Assembly: GCA_964415605.1 (NCBI GenBank)
Contig: CAYQBA010000213.1
Coordinates: 1 to 7,298, forward strand
Direction: 5' to 3'
From: UCB3 sp964415605
GTDB taxonomy: Bacteria > Chloroflexota > Anaerolineae > Epilineales > Epilineaceae
DNA length: 7,298 nucleotides
Shown here: positions 1-6,159 of the stretch, one piece after another
How positions within the stretch are numbered: position 1 is the first letter of the stretch
Layout: each line of letters starts with the position of its first letter
The notes under the pieces: generated by a model
The model's database searches: none
Seen by the model: the letters and a program-made list of their open reading frames with translations, nothing else
What the model was told of the DNA's origin: nothing
Program-made: the position numbers and the translations under genes

Positions 1-1347
1 GGCCATGGACTTCCCGGGCCCCCCCGTCATCTCGAGGCCCACGTCGTCCGCCTCGACGCCGCCCCGACCCGCCGCCGTGCCATCGCCCGGCACCAGCGCG
101 ATCCGGACGCGCCGCGCGTCACCCGCCGCGCGGAGCCGGGCTTCGACGGGCGCCCAGCCCGCCGAGAGTGCCACGGTCGTGCCGGACCAGGTGCCCCGAT
201 CGTCGTTGACGACCAGCTGGGCCGTGCCCGCGGTGGCACCGCCCGCGGCGCGCAGCCACCCGGTGGCACGGACGTCCGCCCCCCCGGCCGGCAGCGGCAC
301 CCACTGCTCGAGGTACTGCCACGCGGCGGGGTCGCCGTCGACGATCCGCAAGCCCCACCCGCCGGACCGCGCCGCGTCGGCGCGCCGCTCCGCCCCCCAC
401 GGTTCGCCGACGCGCACCCAGCCCGCGGGGCGATCGTTGATGGGCCATGCCGCCGCCGCGCCGGCTGCCGCCGCGGCCACGGCCAGAACCGCGACGGTGG
501 GGCCCCTCCGCCGGGCCGGCCCCCCGTGCCGCCGGCGCCACGCGCGCCACGCCAGCCAGCCGAGCGTGAGCGGCACCAGATACGCCGCGGTACGCTTGGC
601 CAGCGCGGCCAGGATCGCCAGGCCCGCCAGCACCGCCGTCCCGGCGACGGTCGGCCCGGCCGCTCTCGCGGCCGCGGCGGACAGGCGCCGGCGCTCGATC
701 CGTGCCAGGGCCGCGAACCATGCCGCGGCGAGCATGGCGGCGGTCAGGTCGGGGTTGACCACGGCGCCCGCGAACCCCATCCACGGCAGGCTGGCGGCCA
801 TGACGGCGGCCGGCCACGCGAGGTGCCGACCGAGCGCCCAGCCGGCGAGGCAAGCGGTGAGCGCCACAGTGCCCAGCGCCAGGCACGGCGCCGCCAGCCG
901 CGCCGCTTGCAGGCGTGCGGCGATATCGCCGCCGCCGCGGCGCAGCGTGTCCACCGCCGCGAACGGCAGGTAGCCGATCGGCGTCTCGTCGGTGCGCTGG
1001 GTCGGGGCGTCGCCGAGGCGCGGGAGGTCGGTGAACCGCACGGGCGGCGTCGCCGGGGGCGCGGCGCGGACCCGGGCATGGAAGCGGGCATCGGCCATCG
1101 AGCGCAGGATCGCCGCTTCGAGGGCCCGATCGGGTGCCGGCGCCCAGCCGTGGCCCCCGGCGACGAGCCAGGCGTATTCGGCGTGGCCGGGTTCGTCGGG
1201 CCCCTGCCAGGGTGGGATGGCGCCGACGAGGAAGAGGCCGCGGCACACAACGTAGGTGGCCAACGCGGCCCAGGCCAGGCGATCGGTCGCGCAGCCCGTG
1301 GCCGGGCCCTTCCCGGGCCGTTTGGCGTTGCCGTCGCGATGATTCAT
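1..1347 (-). CDS. Polytopic membrane protein, DUF2142/GT-C glycosyltransferase-like, with beta-sandwich module (partial, 3' end outside window)
   Basis: The frame from an ATG at 1347 is open for 449 codons to the left edge, so the C-terminus is missing. The N-terminus is basic (MNHRDGNAKRPGK), followed by a membrane helix at about residues 24-44. A first outer loop carries PPWQGPDEPGHAEYA (about 45-59); this Pro-Asp-Glu-Pro-x-His motif is typical of DUF2142 and related GT-C proteins, whose loop acidic residues act on polyprenyl-linked sugars. Further hydrophobic segments lie at about 148-170, 175-196, 200-217, 234-272 and 283-300, with an NPD motif near 198-200. Residues about 305-440 are not membrane-like. 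They resemble a CBM4/9-type jelly roll, with aromatic strands and a closing VEADDVGLEM. The likely role is transfer of a sugar from a lipid carrier outside the membrane, or an unknown DUF2142 function. The ATG has no clear Shine-Dalgarno sequence; a TTG at codon 29 is a possible alternative start. Family assignment is from motifs only. Confidence 0.72.
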   Translation of the reverse strand, partial: MNHRDGNAKRPGKGPATGCATDRLAWAALATYVVCRGLFLVGAIPPWQGPDEPGHAEYAWLVAGGHGWAPAPDRALEAAILRSMADARFHARVRAAPPATPPVRFTDLPRLGDAPTQRTDETPIGYLPFAAVDTLRRGGGDIAARLQAARLAAPCLALGTVALTACLAGWALGRHLAWPAAVMAASLPWMGFAGAVVNPDLTAAMLAAAWFAALARIERRRLSAAAARAAGPTVAGTAVLAGLAILAALAKRTAAYLVPLTLGWLAWRAWRRRHGGPARRRGPTVAVLAVAAAAAGAAAAWPINDRPAGWVRVGEPWGAERRADAARSGGWGLRIVDGDPAAWQYLEQWVPLPAGGADVRATGWLRAAGGATAGTAQLVVNDDRGTWSGTTVALSAGWAPVEARLRAAGDARRVRIALVPGDGTAAGRGGVEADDVGLEMTGGPGKSMA

Positions 1348-1356
1348 ACTTATATT
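1328..1356 (+). promoter_or_regulatory. Sigma70-type promoter for the orphan gene at 1414
   Basis: TTGCCG at 1328-1333 (4 of 6 to TTGACA) and TATATT at 1351-1356 (5 of 6 to TATAAT) are separated by exactly 17 bp. Transcription would start near 1363, giving a leader of about 50 nt to the TTG start at 1414. The -10 lies in the only strongly AT-rich patch of the window (16 of 21 bases A/T from 1340 to 1360). The -35 lies inside the first codons of the divergent membrane-protein gene. The motif and spacing are seen directly; activity is inferred. Confidence 0.55.
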
Positions 1357-1377
1357 TTGGCGTCGGCACGAGACCAA
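1349..1377 (-). promoter_or_regulatory. Weaker minus-strand promoter candidate sharing the -10 island
   Basis: On the minus strand, TTGGTC (1377-1372, 3 of 6 to consensus) and TATAAG (1354-1349, 5 of 6) are also 17 bp apart. The -10 overlaps the plus-strand -10 at 1351-1354. The problem is geometry: the -10 ends one base before the ATG at 1347, so a start site about 7 nt downstream would fall inside the annotated coding region. Either this is chance, because any AT-rich patch can give a TATA-like motif, or translation of the membrane protein starts later, for example at the TTG at codon 29. Confidence 0.25.
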
Positions 1378-1400
1378 CCCATGATGTCGGGCGCAGACCG

Positions 1401-1406
1401 AGGAGG
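1401..1406 (+). promoter_or_regulatory. Shine-Dalgarno site that fixes the TTG start of the orphan gene
   Basis: A perfect AGGAGG lies 7 nt before the TTG at 1414. The in-frame ATG codons at 1381 and 1384 have no comparable site in front of them, and AGGAGG would lie inside the gene if they were used. This favours TTG 1414 as the start. Confidence 0.75.
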
Positions 1407-1413
1407 CAGTGCC

Positions 1414-1734
1414 TTGTTCTTCAAGTGGCCGAACATTCCCCCGGACAGCATGACCCCGGAGCGCATGGCCTATGCCGACGCGGTCGGCGAGGCCCTCCCG
1501 CGGGCCGAGATTGTGGAAGTCAAGCGGCGCGTGGTCAAGCTCAAGCTTCCGGACTCCGACACGGTCGTCGAGGGCGACGTGACCCAGAGTGGCTTCACGC
1601 TCTACCTCGGGGGGTTCGACTGGGTCACCTTCCCGCCGCCGCCCAAGGTCCTCCAGAAGTTCCCCGAGTTCATGCCGCTCCCGCAGCAGGTCTTCCGGTC
1701 CGACGAGGAGTCGCTCGAGGACGAGCTGTTCTGA
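1414..1734 (+). CDS. Orphan 106-aa hypothetical protein
   Basis: I do not recognise this protein. It is 106 residues from the TTG start, beginning with FFKWPNIPPDSMTPERM after the initiator. It is soluble and has no signal peptide or membrane segment. An N-terminal helix-like stretch (about residues 13-28) is followed by alternating strand-like segments (EIVEVKRRVVKLKL, TVVEGDV, FTLYLGG, DWVTF), a proline run (FPPPPK), and an acidic tail ending DEESLEDELF. That suggests a small alpha+beta domain with a disordered C-terminus. Its amino-acid composition is balanced rather than the Arg/Ala/Pro-rich type of GC-driven shadow frames, and it has its own promoter and Shine-Dalgarno, so I take it as real. 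It is the only plus-strand gene, divergent from the membrane-protein gene and convergent with the polysaccharide operon. No function is proposed. A longer form from ATG 1381 would add 11 residues. Confidence 0.75.
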   Translation: MFFKWPNIPPDSMTPERMAYADAVGEALPRAEIVEVKRRVVKLKLPDSDTVVEGDVTQSGFTLYLGGFDWVTFPPPPKVLQKFPEFMPLPQQVFRSDEESLEDELF

Positions 1735-1741
1735 TCGCCGC

Positions 1742-1767
1742 CGGCCGCGCCAGCATTCCCGCGGCCG
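1742..1767. terminator. GC-only hairpin between convergent stops, possible bidirectional terminator
   Basis: CGGCCGCG (1742-1749) pairs perfectly with CGCGGCCG (1760-1767) around a 10-nt loop, giving an 8-bp all-GC stem. It fills most of the 35-bp gap between the orphan gene's TGA (1732-1734) and the TGA of the minus-strand dehydrogenase (1772-1770). Neither strand has a T-run after the stem, so it is not a classical intrinsic terminator. In such GC-rich DNA a stem of this size could also be chance; its position is the main support. Confidence 0.35.
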
Positions 1768-1769
1768 CC

Positions 1770-2789
1770 TCAACCTCCCAGCGCCACGCGCTGGCCGTCG
1801 GCCGCGAGTGACCGATCCGCGGCTTCGAGGATCGCGATCACTTGCCGCCCTTCCCCGCCGCCGCTGCGGGGCGGCGCCCCCGACCGCGCGCACGCCACGA
1901 AGTGCGCGCATTCGCGCCGCAGCGGCTCGACCCACGCCAGGCGCGGCGAGTGGACGTCACCGTAGCGGTACGAGAGCTGGAACTCCCCGAAGCCCTCGGC
2001 CAGCGGGGGGACCTCGACGCCGCGGTCGTAGATCGTCAGCTTGTCGAGCGGCGCGACGTCGTCGTAGACCACCATCCGCCGGTCGCCGACCACGGTCACG
2101 CGCCGGATCTTGCACGGGTCGAGCCAGCTGACGTGGATGTGCGCCGCCGTGCCGTCGGCGTAGTCCAGCGTCAGCCACGCCACGTCGTGGATGCCCGGCT
2201 GGACGTAGGCCCGGCCGTGCGCGCGGACGCCGGCAGGCGGCTGCCGCAGCGCGAACAACAGGATCGACAGATCGTGCGGCGCCAGGTCCCACATCACGTT
2301 GATGTCGGGCTGGAAGATCCCGAGGTTGACGCGCATGGCGTGAATGTAGTAGAGCCGGCCGAGCTCGCCGCCCGTCACCAGATCGCGCAGCTTCTCGACG
2401 GCCGGGTTGTACTCGAACGTGTGCCCGACCATGAGAGTTCGGCCGGCGCGGGCCGCGGCGGCGATGATCGCGTCGGCGCCGGCCAGCGATGTCGCCAGCG
2501 GCTTCTCGACCAGCACGTGTTTGCCGGCGTCGAGCGCCTGGGTGGCAAGCTCGGCGTGCGACGCCGGGGGCGTGGCGACGACGACCGCGTCGATGTCGGG
2601 CTCGAGGAGCTGGCGGTGATCGGCGACCACGCGCGCGTCGGGGTAATGCCGCGTCATGTGGGCGCGGCGGTCGGGGTCGACGTCGGCCAGGGCGGCCAGC
2701 CTGGCTTCGGGCAAGGCCTGGAAATTGCGGGCCAGCTTGGCGCCCCAATAGCCGCACCCGACGATGCCGACGCGCAGCGGCGCCGTCAC
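1770..2789 (-). CDS. Gfo/Idh/MocA-family NAD(P)-dependent sugar dehydrogenase
   Basis: A 339-aa protein of the usual family length. The N-terminal Rossmann fold starts with GIVGCGYWG (residues 8-16, dinucleotide binding), with the acidic end of beta-2 at ALADVDPD (33-40). EKP at 95-97 supplies the conserved lysine. The C-terminal alpha/beta domain has WDLAPHDLSIL (167-177), where D168 and H172 fit the family's DxxxH catalytic pair. GHTFEYNPAVEKL and RVNLGIFQPDINVMWDLAPHD resemble dehydrogenases found beside DegT aminotransferases in polysaccharide clusters, such as WlbA/WbpB, which oxidise C3 of UDP-GlcNAc-type uronates. The exact substrate cannot be read from the sequence. The start is GTG at 2789-2787, overlapping the previous gene's TGA as GTGA, which implies translational coupling. 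It is the last gene of the operon. Family confidence is high; the amino-sugar role is inferred from the co-encoded aminotransferase. Confidence 0.93.
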   Translation of the reverse strand: MTAPLRVGIVGCGYWGAKLARNFQALPEARLAALADVDPDRRAHMTRHYPDARVVADHRQLLEPDIDAVVVATPPASHAELATQALDAGKHVLVEKPLATSLAGADAIIAAAARAGRTLMVGHTFEYNPAVEKLRDLVTGGELGRLYYIHAMRVNLGIFQPDINVMWDLAPHDLSILLFALRQPPAGVRAHGRAYVQPGIHDVAWLTLDYADGTAAHIHVSWLDPCKIRRVTVVGDRRMVVYDDVAPLDKLTIYDRGVEVPPLAEGFGEFQLSYRYGDVHSPRLAWVEPLRRECAHFVACARSGAPPRSGGGEGRQVIAILEAADRSLAADGQRVALGG

Positions 2790-3502
2790 CCCCTGCGCCC
2801 CGCCCGGCGCAGCACGGCGATCGGGGTGCGGGCGAGGATGGCCAGGTCAAGGGCCAACGAGCGGCGGGCCAGGTAGTCCAGGTCCAGTCGGACCATCCCG
2901 TCGAAATCCACGCGGCTCCGCCCGCGCACCTGCCACAGCCCCGTGATGCCGGGCGGCACGGCCAGGCGCGCGAAATGCCACTCCTGCCAACGCTCGACCT
3001 CGTAGGGCAGGGCCGGCCGCGGGCCGACCAGCCGCATGTCCCCGCGCAGCACGTTGACGAGCTGCGGGAGCTCGTCGATGCCGGTCCGGCGCAGCAGCCG
3101 CCCCACCCGCGTGACGCGCGGGTCGGCCGGCAGCGGCGCCCAGGCGTGCCCGGGTCCGCCGCCACCGTGGAGGAGACGCCGGACGTGCGCCTCGTGCGGC
3201 GCGCTATCCGCGCCCGCGGCCATCGTCCGGAGCTTGAGCAGCTCGAACGACCGGCGTGCCAGGCCGACACGGGTCTGTCGGAAGATGACCGGCCCCGGCG
3301 AGTCCAGGCGGATCGAGACGGCGGCCACGGCCAAGAGCGGCGCCGCGACGACGAGCAGGCCGAGCGCGAGCGCCACGTCGAGGGCGCGATACGCCGACGG
3401 GCAGGCCTGCCAGCCGGGCGGGGCGGGCCGGGGCGTGGTCGCGCGCACCGCGGGGTGCGCGACCGCCGCGGCCGCCGTCGGGCGAGCGGGCGACACCGTC
3501 AT
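2786..3502 (-). CDS. Polyprenyl-phosphate glycosyl-1-phosphate transferase (bacterial sugar transferase family), compact form
   Basis: A 238-aa enzyme that moves a sugar-1-phosphate from a nucleotide sugar to undecaprenyl phosphate at the inner face of the membrane, the initiating step of repeat-unit assembly. After a Pro/Ala-rich N-terminus of about 35 residues comes one hydrophobic helix (about 42-62, LDVALALGLLVVAAPLLAV), then SPGPVIFRQTRVG (68-80), KLRTM (90-94), RRTGIDELPQLVNVL (138-152) with the catalytic Asp-Glu pair D143/E144, RLVGPRP (157-163), and PPGITGLWQVRGRS (183-196). It lacks the four-helix and CoA-binding-like N-terminal half of WbaP/WcaJ-type proteins, so it is a short monotopic type like PglC. 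The ATG at 3502 lies 6 nt after the stop of the glycosidase-like gene, and the 3' end overlaps the dehydrogenase start. The sugar specificity is unknown. Confidence 0.95.
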   Translation of the reverse strand: MTVSPARPTAAAAVAHPAVRATTPRPAPPGWQACPSAYRALDVALALGLLVVAAPLLAVAAVSIRLDSPGPVIFRQTRVGLARRSFELLKLRTMAAGADSAPHEAHVRRLLHGGGGPGHAWAPLPADPRVTRVGRLLRRTGIDELPQLVNVLRGDMRLVGPRPALPYEVERWQEWHFARLAVPPGITGLWQVRGRSRVDFDGMVRLDLDYLARRSLALDLAILARTPIAVLRRAGRRG

Positions 3503-3508
3503 CGGATC

Positions 3509-4990
3509 TCAATCCCCGGGCAACCGCACGTACACCGGATCGGCGCCGTACGGGACCTCGGTGATGCCGTCGGCCCGGCCATCGGCGGCGTCGCGCACGG
3601 TGTGTCGGTTGCCGAGCGTCTGGATCCACTCCACCGACGGCGCGCGCACCGCCAGCCGCGCCAGGCTGCCGTCGTGGGTCCAGGCCACGGCGATCCGCTC
3701 GCCGGGCCGGCGGAACCAGTACACCTCGCCGGCGGCCCGGGCATCTCGCGCCGGCGATTCCGCCACCGCGCCGGCCAGGACGGTCGAGGCGACCCGGAAG
3801 GCGGTGCGCGCCGCCTTGGGGGTCAGGTTGCGGTCGACGAGCCCGCGCGCGGGGTCGTCGAAGCCGGACACATCGTCGTACTGGAACCACACCACGGTCT
3901 CGAGGCCGGCGGCCAGGCTCTGGGTGTAAAGCTCCGGCACGTACCGCATCTGGTCGGCCGGGGTGGCCGCCGGGTAGGGCGGGTTGGCCGCGCTCCACAT
4001 GCCGGCCTCGGTGACCATGATCGGCTTGTCGAGCCCGTGGGCCTCGAGCGTGCGCCGGATGGCCACCGTCTTGCCGACGATGCCGGGGCCGTGCGCGGCC
4101 CAGCGTGTGGCGAACAGCGGGTAGTAGTGGAAGTTCATCACGTCGAAGAACGGGCCGGCGCCGGCCTTCAGCACGTCGTCGAGGAACGCGGGCGCGAACG
4201 GGCCGCCCTCGCCGACGAAAGCGTCGTGCGCGATGCCGCCGAACACGACGCGGGCCCTGGGGTTGGCGAGCTTGACCACGGGGTACACGCGCTTGAGCAT
4301 CTGGGCGTATGCCGCCGGCGCGTGACCCCAGTAGCCCCACCCGCGGCCCTCGCGCGCGAGCGTGCCGTCGGTGTTGTCGGGCTCGTTGTAAAGCTCCCAG
4401 AAGCGGACGACGGGCCGCCCGGGCGCGTCGTCGACCCCGTCGCCGTCGTAGCGCTCGACCGCGGCCGCCATGAACCGGGCCAGCGTGTCGAGGTCGTGCG
4501 GCGGCCCGCCCGGGTAGTCGGCCGCCCAGGCCGGGTTGCCCTGGATCTCGGCGATGACCGTCAGGCCCAGCTGGTCGGCGGCCTGGAACAGCGGGTCGTA
4601 CAGCGCCCAGTCGTAACGGGGCGGGCTCGTGCGGATCGGCTCGACCTCGTCCCAGAACAAGAACGTGCGCCAGTAAGTGGCCCCCGCCTCGCGGATCGCG
4701 GCGATGATGGCGGGGTCGCGGAACCGAACCTCGGAGATCTGCATGCCGAACACGCGGGCGCGGTCCGGCGGGATCGGTGGGGGCGCGGCCTGGCGCACCG
4801 CCAGCGGCAGGTACACCGGGGCGCCGTCGGCGTGGGCGACCCGCGGCACGGGCGGCGTCGCCGCCGCGCCAACCAGGGCGCACGTCAGCGCGACGGACCG
4901 GACCGCTGCCAGGCGGAGGCGGTCCCGGCGAACGAGGCGGGGTGGGGGCGCCTGCTCCACAGCCGCGCCATCCGCGCCGGGGTGGATCAC
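3509..4990 (-). CDS. Secreted clan-A glycoside hydrolase-like protein (cellulase/GH39-like TIM barrel)
   Basis: A 493-aa exported protein. The start is GTG at 4990-4988, overlapping the aminotransferase stop as GTGA; the frame stays open further upstream, but that part is antisense-like GC noise inside the aminotransferase gene. A basic n-region (RLVRRDRLR) and hydrophobic core end in a likely signal-peptidase site VAHA|DG (after residue 54). VYLPLAVR (59-66) and a proline-rich linker follow. The barrel spans about 80-400: WRTFLFWDEVEP (107-118), FWELYNEPD (197-205) with the putative acid/base E203, NFHYYP (286-291), and MVTEAG (325-330) with the putative nucleophile E328. Two Glu at the ends of strands 4 and 7 fit clan GH-A. 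A C-terminal beta region (about 420-493, WFRRPGERIAVAW, YVRLPGD) resembles the small sandwich seen in GH39-like enzymes. The substrate is unknown; processing or trimming of the polymer made by this locus is an inference. Confidence 0.85.
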   Translation of the reverse strand: MIHPGADGAAVEQAPPPRLVRRDRLRLAAVRSVALTCALVGAAATPPVPRVAHADGAPVYLPLAVRQAAPPPIPPDRARVFGMQISEVRFRDPAIIAAIREAGATYWRTFLFWDEVEPIRTSPPRYDWALYDPLFQAADQLGLTVIAEIQGNPAWAADYPGGPPHDLDTLARFMAAAVERYDGDGVDDAPGRPVVRFWELYNEPDNTDGTLAREGRGWGYWGHAPAAYAQMLKRVYPVVKLANPRARVVFGGIAHDAFVGEGGPFAPAFLDDVLKAGAGPFFDVMNFHYYPLFATRWAAHGPGIVGKTVAIRRTLEAHGLDKPIMVTEAGMWSAANPPYPAATPADQMRYVPELYTQSLAAGLETVVWFQYDDVSGFDDPARGLVDRNLTPKAARTAFRVASTVLAGAVAESPARDARAAGEVYWFRRPGERIAVAWTHDGSLARLAVRAPSVEWIQTLGNRHTVRDAADGRADGITEVPYGADPVYVRLPGD

Positions 4991-6153
4991 GGCGCCACCG
5001 CCAGGCCCACCGCCTCGACGAGGGCGGCCACAACGGCGTCGGCATGCGCGAGCGGCAGGCCGGGATACATCGGCAGCGAGAGGATCCGGTCGGCGGCGCG
5101 TTCGGCGGCCGGGGCATGCACGCCCCGCGCCCACGCGGCGAAGGCCGGCTGGCAGTGGAGCGGCGCGCGGTAGTGGACCCGCGTCTCGATGCCGTGCGCG
5201 GCGAGGCGCACCGCGACGGCGTCGCGCGCCTCCGCCGGCGCCGCGCCGGTGCGATCGGCGTCCGCGAGGCCCACCACGTACTGGTGGAACACGTGGGTGC
5301 GGCCCGCGCCCCGCGCCGGCGGCGCCATCGCATGCCCGGATCCGAGCCCGGCATCGTAGCGCGCGGCCAGGGCGGCGCGCTCGGCGTTCCAGCGATCCAG
5401 GTGGGCCAGCTTGACCGTCAGCACCGCCGCCTGCAGGGCGTCCAGGCGGCTGTTGCGTCCGACAACGGCGTGGCGCCCGCGCTCGACCTGCCCGTGGTCG
5501 CGCAGCGCGCGGGCGCGCTCGGCCAGCCCGGCGTCGGCGGTGACGATGGCGCCCGCGTCGCCGAGCGCGCCGAGGTTCTTGCTGGGATAAAAGCTGAAGC
5601 ACGCCGCGTCCGCCAGGCTCCCGACCCGCTGCTCCCCGATGGCGGCGCCGTGCGCCTGGGCGGCATCCTCGATGAGCGCCAGGCCGTGCGCGCGGGCGAC
5701 GCGGCGCAGGGCAGGCATGTCGGCCGGCTGGCCGTAGAGGTGCACGGCGATGATGGCGGCTGTCCGGGGCGACACCGCCGCCGCGGCCGCGGCCGGGTCG
5801 AGCGTGTAGTCGGTGGGCAGGATGTCGGCAAACACCGGCCGCGCCCCGGCGTTGACGACGGCCTCGGCCGTCGCGGCATACGTCAGCGCGGGCACGATCA
5901 CCTCGGCGTCGCGCCCGAGGCCCAGCGCCGCCAGCGTGATCTCGAGGGCGTCGGTGCCGTTGCCCACCCCCACGCCGTGGTCGGCGCCGCAGTAGGCAGC
6001 CCACGCGTCTTCGAAGGCCTCGACCACCGGGCCGCCGACGAAGCGGCCATCGCTCAGCACGGCGCGCAGGGCGCCCTCGATCTCGGGGCGCAAGGCGCGG
6101 TGCGTCTCGGTCAGATCGAACTGTGGGACGCGGATGTCGGTGTCGGCATGCAT
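4987..6153 (-). CDS. DegT/DnrJ/EryC1/StrS-family PLP-dependent sugar aminotransferase
   Basis: A 388-aa protein of normal family length that would transfer an amino group, usually from glutamate, to a keto group on a nucleotide sugar in the cytoplasm. Landmarks in order: QFDLTETHRAL (11-21), DGRFVGGPVVEAFE (35-48), VGNGTDALEI (63-72, PLP phosphate region), VHLYGQPADM (137-146), IEDAAQAHGA (161-170) with the ring-binding D163 and Q166, SFYPSKNLGALGDAG (187-201) with the PLP-binding K192, and GRNSRLDALQAA (232-243). All key residues are present. The overall pattern is closest to VioA/WbpE/QdtB-type sugar aminotransferases, but the sugar and the carbon cannot be assigned. The ATG at 6153 is 6 nt after the glycosyltransferase stop, and the 3' end overlaps the next gene's GTG. 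The sugar dehydrogenase at the end of the operon could provide its keto substrate. Confidence 0.95.
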   Translation of the reverse strand: MHADTDIRVPQFDLTETHRALRPEIEGALRAVLSDGRFVGGPVVEAFEDAWAAYCGADHGVGVGNGTDALEITLAALGLGRDAEVIVPALTYAATAEAVVNAGARPVFADILPTDYTLDPAAAAAAVSPRTAAIIAVHLYGQPADMPALRRVARAHGLALIEDAAQAHGAAIGEQRVGSLADAACFSFYPSKNLGALGDAGAIVTADAGLAERARALRDHGQVERGRHAVVGRNSRLDALQAAVLTVKLAHLDRWNAERAALAARYDAGLGSGHAMAPPARGAGRTHVFHQYVVGLADADRTGAAPAEARDAVAVRLAAHGIETRVHYRAPLHCQPAFAAWARGVHAPAAERAADRILSLPMYPGLPLAHADAVVAALVEAVGLAVAP

Positions 6154-6159
6154 CGGGGA

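Noticed and set aside
119..1369. 416-codon minus-strand frame over the membrane-protein gene
   Set aside because: It is Arg/Gly-rich with no membrane helices. The neighbouring minus frame starting at 1347 gives a coherent polytopic protein with the PDEPGH motif and is open to the window edge.
526..1413. N-terminal extension of the orphan gene to 526
   Set aside because: The extension is antisense to the membrane-protein gene and has shadow-like composition. A perfect AGGAGG before TTG 1414 and a promoter at 1328-1356 mark the real 5' end.
2489..5173. 894-codon plus-strand open frame running antisense to three operon genes
   Set aside because: It is rich in Arg, Gly, Ala, Pro and Val, has no recognisable motif, and crosses three clearly conserved minus-strand genes. 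Long antisense frames are expected at this GC content, because codons ending in G/C avoid stops on the other strand.
3204..5354. 716-codon minus-strand frame overlapping the glycosidase-like gene
   Set aside because: It is an Arg/Ala/Pro-rich shadow of the glycosidase-like and aminotransferase genes in another frame. The true frames carry the NEPD, TEAG and PSKNLG motifs.
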